Of a DNA stretch of 64,000 bases, positions 61,101-64,000 are shown piece by piece. The stretch comes from Xenophilus sp. AP218F (GTDB taxonomy: Bacteria; Pseudomonadota; Gammaproteobacteria; Burkholderiales; Chromobacteriaceae). The stretch covers positions 417,912-481,911 of the forward strand of contig NJIE01000003.1 in assembly GCA_002213445.1 (NCBI GenBank), written 5' to 3'. Each line of letters starts with the position of its first letter. Positions within the stretch are counted from its first letter, which is position 1. The position numbers were made by a program, and so were the translations under genes. The notes beneath the pieces are model-generated. The model had not been told where the DNA came from and did no database searches. It saw only the letters and a program-made list of their open reading frames with translations.

Positions 61101-64000
61101 CAGTTCGGCCTTGCTGAACATCTGGCCGGCTTTCACCGCCGTCCACTCGTTGCGCTCGTTCAGGAACCACAACACGCCGTCTTTCGGCAAGGATGTGATC
61201 TTGATCGACAGCTTGGCGGCATCATCATCCACGTCGTTCGCCCGGAAGTCCTTCCACTGCAAAGCCAGCGCCTGATCTTCCACGCCGGACGCGTAGCCGC
61301 CCTGGGTGGTCGGCGCGTCGTTGACCGGATCGATGCCGACCTTGACGGTGAGGGTGTCGGAGCCGCCCTTGCCGTCGGAGACGGTAACGGTGAACTGGTC
61401 GCTGCCGTTGTAGTCCTTGGCCGGGGTATAGGTCCAGCTGCCGTCTTCGTTCAGAAGGACCACGCCATGCTTGGCGTCCGCCGCCAGCTGGAAGGACAGC
61501 TGATCGCGCTGATCCACATCCTTGGCGAACAGCTGGCCGCTCAGCGACGTGTCCTCCTTCGTCGTGACGCTGATGTCTTCGCCCAGCGCCGCGCCCTTGG
61601 CGTCGACCAGCACCGGCGCGTCATTGCTGCCCAGTATCGTCACCGTCACCGTGCCCAGCGCGCTGCCGTCCTTGGACAGGGCATCGAAATTGGCGATATG
61701 GGCATCGCCCGCGCCCAGCTTCTGCACCGCCGGACTGGCGTTATCGATCTCGAAGCGCCAGCTGCCGTCCGCCTGCAGATGGAAGGTGCCGTACTCCGTT
61801 GCCTTGCTGTACGGCTTCACCTCATTCTCGCCGCGGTCCGCGTCGGCAATCGACAGCTTGCCGCTGGCGATCGCGCTGTCGGCCGCATCTTCCTGCACGC
61901 TGCCCTGGCCATTGCCCACCGTCGCCTTGTCGTTCTGGCCCTTGATGGTCACCACGATGTCGTGGCTGGTGCCGTCCAGGGACTTCACCGTGAAGACTTC
62001 CTTCAACACATCCTTGCCGGTGAGCTGCTGCGCCTTGGCGTTGTCCAGAACGAACTGCCACGCGCCGGTCTTCTCGTCAAAGCTGAACGCGCCGTATTCG
62101 CGCTGGGCGTTGCCCGCGTACCGGAGGAAGCCGGCTTGCCCCGCATCCGGGTCGACAACCTGCAGCACGCCGCCGGCCTTCAGCGTCGCGTCTTCCACCA
62201 CCAGGCCGGCGTCGCCGCCCGGCTGTGTCGGCGTGATCACCGCGGCGTCGTTGACGCCCTGGATCGTCACCGCGATGGTGTGCTCCGTGCCGTCCACGCT
62301 CTTGACCGTGAAGGTCTCGACCTTGGTTTCGCCAGCGGCCAGATACTGCACCTTGGCGTTGTCCACCGTGTAGGTCCAGTTGCCGTCTTCGGCGATGGCC
62401 AGACAGCCCAATGCGCCCTCCCCAGCGACGCCGGCTCCGGCCACGAAACGCGCTTCCTGTTCGCCGTCGACGTCCCGGATCGACAGCTTGCCGCTGTCGC
62501 GCAGCGCGCCGTCGACCACGTTCTGGTCTTCGATGACCGCCCCAACGTCGTCGCCGGCGATGACGGCGGCGTCGTTGACCGGGTCGATACCGACCTTGAC
62601 GGTGAGGGTGTCGGAGCCGCCCTTGCCGTCGGAGACGGTGACGGTGAACTGGTCTGCGCCGTGGTAGTCCTTGGCCGGGGTGTAGGTCCAGCTGCCGTCG
62701 GCCTTCACCTCCACCGTGCCGTGCTGCGGCTCGGAGGTCTTGGCGAAGGTGAGAGTGTCGCCGTCGACATCGGTGGCGGTCAGCTTGCCGGAGACGGGGG
62801 TGTCTTCCTTCGTCGTGACGCTGACGTCTTCACCCAGCGGATCGCCGTTGTCGTCGACCAGCACCGGCGCGTCGTTGACCGGGTCGATGCCGACCTTGAC
62901 GGTAATCGTGTCGGAGCCGCCCTTGCCGTCGCTGACGGTGACGGTGAACTGGTCTGCGCCGTTGTAATCCTTGGCCGGCACGTAGGTCCAGGTACCGTCG
63001 GCGTTGACGGTGACGCTGCCGTGCTTGGGTTCGTCACCCTTAACAAAGGAGAGGGTGTCGCCGTCGACATCGGTGGCGGTCAGCTTGCCGGAGATCGGCG
63101 TGTCTTCCTTCGTCGTGACGCTGACGTCCTCGCCCACCGGCGCGTCGTTGTCGTCGACCAGCACCGGCGCGTCGTTGACCGGGTCGATGCCGACCTTGAC
63201 GGTGATGGTGTCGGAGCCGCCCTTGCCGTCGGAAACGGTGACGGTGAACTGGTCCGCGCCGTGGTAATCCTTGGCCGGCACGTAGGTCCAGGTACCGTCG
63301 GCGTTGACGGTGACACTGCCGTGCTTGGGTTCGGACGATTGGACGAAGGTCAACGTATCGCCATCCACATCGGTCGCCTTGAGCGTGCCGGAAATGGGGG
63401 TGTCTTCCGGGGTGCGGACGCTGACGTCTTCGCCTACCGGCGCGTCGTTGACCGGATCAATGCCGACCTTGACGGTAATCGTGTCCGTCCCGCCCTTGCC
63501 GTCGCTGACGGTGATGGTGAAGCTGTCCGCGCCGTTGTAGTCCTTGGCCGGAGTGTAGGTCCAGGTACCGTCGGCGTTGACGGTGACACTGCCATGCTTC
63601 GGCGCGTCGCCCGCGGAGAAGGTGAGAGTGTCGCCGTCAACATCGGTGGCGGCCAGCTTGCCGGAGACGGGGGTGTCTTCCGGGGTGCGGACGCTGACGT
63701 CCTCGCCCAGCGGCGCGCCGTTGTCGTCGACCAGCACCGGCGCGTCGTTGACCGGGTCGATGCCGACCTTGACGGTAATCGTGTCGGAGCCGCCCTTGCC
63801 GTCGCTGACGGTGACGGTGAACTGGTCTGCGCCGTTGTAATCCTTGGCCGGCACGTAGGTCCAGGTACCGTCGGCGTTGACGGTGACGCTGCCGTGCTTG
63901 GGTTCGTCACCCTTAACAAAGGAGAGGGTGTCGCCGTCGACATCGGTGGCGGTCAGCTTGCCGGAGATCGGCGTGTCTTCCTTCGTCGTGACGCTGACGT
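58104..64000 (-). CDS. lapA: Giant LapA-type RTX adhesin, C-terminal ~1965 residues (5' end beyond window)
   Basis: The frame is open from 64000 to the stop at 58104. From the visible N-terminal side it has five cadherin-like repeats of 91-100 residues, each starting VSVxTxEDTPxSG and ending VKVGIDPVNDA. Three VCBS-like repeats and a sixth cadherin-like repeat come next. Then come an RTX-like block with GGAGNDILIGG (~60.6-60.8 kb), a von Willebrand A domain with MIDAS motif DTSGSMSEG (~59.84-59.86 kb), a second RTX block (GGNGDDVLYGQGGNDTLDGG, ~58.5-58.6 kb) and a C-terminal secretion region. RTX repeats bind calcium outside the cell. The LapG cleavage site would be near the missing N-terminus. 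Nearby lapB, lapC, lapE, lapG and lapD support the assignment. Confidence 0.93.
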   Translation of the reverse strand, partial: VSVTTKEDTPISGKLTATDVDGDTLSFVKGDEPKHGSVTVNADGTWTYVPAKDYNGADQFTVTVSDGKGGSDTITVKVGIDPVNDAPVLVDDNGAPLGEDVSVRTPEDTPVSGKLAATDVDGDTLTFSAGDAPKHGSVTVNADGTWTYTPAKDYNGADSFTITVSDGKGGTDTITVKVGIDPVNDAPVGEDVSVRTPEDTPISGTLKATDVDGDTLTFVQSSEPKHGSVTVNADGTWTYVPAKDYHGADQFTVTVSDGKGGSDTITVKVGIDPVNDAPVLVDDNDAPVGEDVSVTTKEDTPISGKLTATDVDGDTLSFVKGDEPKHGSVTVNADGTWTYVPAKDYNGADQFTVTVSDGKGGSDTITVKVGIDPVNDAPVLVDDNGDPLGEDVSVTTKEDTPVSGKLTATDVDGDTLTFAKTSEPQHGTVEVKADGSWTYTPAKDYHGADQFTVTVSDGKGGSDTLTVKVGIDPVNDAAVIAGDDVGAVIEDQNVVDGALRDSGKLSIRDVDGEQEARFVAGAGVAGEGALGCLAIAEDGNWTYTVDNAKVQYLAAGETKVETFTVKSVDGTEHTIAVTIQGVNDAAVITPTQPGGDAGLVVEDATLKAGGVLQVVDPDAGQAGFLRYAGNAQREYGAFSFDEKTGAWQFVLDNAKAQQLTGKDVLKEVFTVKSLDGTSHDIVVTIKGQNDKATVGNGQGSVQEDAADSAIASGKLSIADADRGENEVKPYSKATEYGTFHLQADGSWRFEIDNASPAVQKLGAGDAHIANFDALSKDGSALGTVTVTILGSNDAPVLVDAKGAALGEDISVTTKEDTSLSGQLFAKDVDQRDQLSFQLAADAKHGVVLLNEDGSWTYTPAKDYNGSDQFTVTVSDGKGGSDTLTVKVGIDPVNDAPTTQGGYASGVEDQALALQWKDFRANDVDDDAAKLSIKITSLPKDGVLWFLNERNEWTAVKAGQMFSKAELDAGRLQFAPAPHEASGNAGQQNDHAAQAGNRQADYASFDYQVSDGNALSDGGRFVIDVRPVSDGVNLKVDLTAGSANPGEFMVQSIVNQMAGKTPTTTPTSGDDYLIARDGQWASGGAGNDVIKYGSGTAFQAEGGAGNDILIGGASVNDYLSGGDGNDILIGGKNASSSITLIGGAGNDILISQSLKASTSYYGEDGKDIAYLPGGMGQLSLVTTGLPNSCDFRLVYTDPATGAQTNHDFYSVETVYLQDGKYEFNGGGLSKVADLAKLNIAVALIDGDGSERFTDLTIKGLPDGAVLSGGSKQADGSWTVPSSALDASGKLSLQVELPVNSPSPKVTVVAGSQEYDMSGRPIDKAVYAEAESGIVGKAANDPNGDNTIEGGKGDDVLLGDIGGVRTQVEPGKNYNIALVVDTSGSMSEGLDGKKASWSNPSKMSLVIAALDQLAGQLASHDGVVNVTLIGFANQAGSRAVIENLTPAKLAALSDQIHKLAAGGGTNYEAAFLKAGDWFASKPGSAGGKAFENVTYFLTDGEPTSSITDSLKAFGGLSSQSQVKAIGIGTAVDVNTLRYFDNTTVVGTGNQYGDDVLLDNFNSSQGRWSDERWGMQGDGQVLNSGGWLMLSDKTGNGASSFFSPTLQVAAGDMSAFVFTLSGVSNLTGDYFSYQLQQLVGGQWTNVGLALSALGTVNSGALGEGSYRYVFTLQDLRRDGATVWLDDLHQITHLPPVGQVDIITTADQLNAVLVGSSITHDPAKVGSDTVLGGDGNDVLFGDSINSDHLPWGVGGNPAKPADWMDGRGLEGLQTFLTLKNGFAPSQLELYGYLKDHHAEFNFGGDERGGNDKLYGGNGDDVLYGQGGNDTLDGGAGNDLLVGGKGDDVLTGGLGTDTFKWSLGDQGTASQPARDVITDFGKNGEKDVLDLKDLLQGESHTVASLDQYLDFRQEGGGTVIDVRHEGAGKPVTQQIVLQGVDLTHDAGGAALSDAQILKNLLDSGKLHTD
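62535..63998 (-). repeat. Five tandem cadherin-like repeat units in the adhesin gene
   Basis: Unit boundaries at the conserved VSV codons are 63998-63699 (300 bp), 63698-63426 (273 bp), 63425-63126 (300 bp), 63125-62826 (300 bp) and 62825 to about 62535. The second unit lacks the short VDDN-type linker, which explains its 273-bp length. Positions 63716-64000 are identical to 62843-63127 over 285 bases, an offset of 873 bp (three units), so the first and fourth units are recent copies of each other. Confidence 0.93.

Noticed and set aside
62535..64000. Regular repeats that might suggest a CRISPR array
   Set aside because: The unit is about 300 bp, has no short spacers, and is an in-frame protein repeat of the adhesin.

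Overview
The window is about 66% G+C and carries a densely packed, ordinary chromosomal gene set with no tRNA, rRNA, insertion sequence, prophage or CRISPR array. The gene families (BPSS1780-type membrane protein, fused proteobacterial indolepyruvate ferredoxin oxidoreductase, VF530, DUF3141, a tkt-gap-pgk-fba cluster, secreted collagenase next to a PHB depolymerase, a Lap-type giant adhesin) point to a beta-proteobacterium of the Neisseriales/Chromobacteriaceae, most likely Chromobacterium or a close relative. The genus is inferred from gene content, not from a marker gene.

Layout. 1-1.6 kb: molybdopterin genes (mobA fragment, moaE, moaD) and a DUF4337 protein. 1.6-4.4 kb: VF530 and a large DUF3141 alpha/beta-hydrolase. 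4.6-5.6 kb: two paralogous Spy-like periplasmic proteins. 5.9-9.4 kb: divergent secreted collagenase and type-II PHB depolymerase. 9.4-14.4 kb: EAL protein, GlpR-like regulator, M24 aminopeptidase, chemoreceptor. 14.5-20 kb: small membrane proteins, thiD-thiE, rubredoxin, M48 lipoprotein, HemJ, CYTH phosphatase. 20-24.3 kb: fadH, a Tat-exported beta-carbonic-anhydrase-like protein, a lipase, an acetyltransferase. 24.4-28.1 kb: purC, then a broken alkD remnant with a nested inverted repeat, a secreted unknown, and purE-purK. 28.2-29.9 kb: CPBP protease and BPSS1780 protein. 30.2-36.8 kb: central carbon genes tkt, gap, pgk, a LysE-type exporter and fba. 36.9-41.1 kb: binding protein, GST, cpdB, MazG-like. 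41.1-49.4 kb: a Lcl/di-heme peroxidase fusion with a Fur-like site, sirtuin, indolepyruvate oxidoreductase, RarD.

49.4-64 kb is a complete Lap-type biofilm locus, except that the adhesin gene runs off the window. It has an atypical LuxR-family regulator, HlyD-type adaptor, LapB-type ABC exporter, LapE-type outer-membrane channel, the periplasmic protease LapG, its c-di-GMP-responsive inhibitor LapD, and the C-terminal ~1965 residues of a repeat-rich RTX adhesin with a von Willebrand A domain. By analogy with Pseudomonas fluorescens, the exporter places the adhesin on the surface, LapG cuts it loose, and LapD holds LapG when c-di-GMP is high. The EAL protein at 9.4-10.2 kb is a possible contributor to the same c-di-GMP pool.

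The observations I rate highest are: the pseudo-receiver LuxR regulator inside the adhesin exporter operon; the higher-order 873-bp repeat in the adhesin; strong promoters with operator-like sequence in the spacer at fadH and at the indolepyruvate oxidoreductase gene; the Fur-like site on the Lcl/peroxidase fusion; the nested inverted repeat replacing most of an alkD gene; and the Tat-exported carbonic-anhydrase-like protein.
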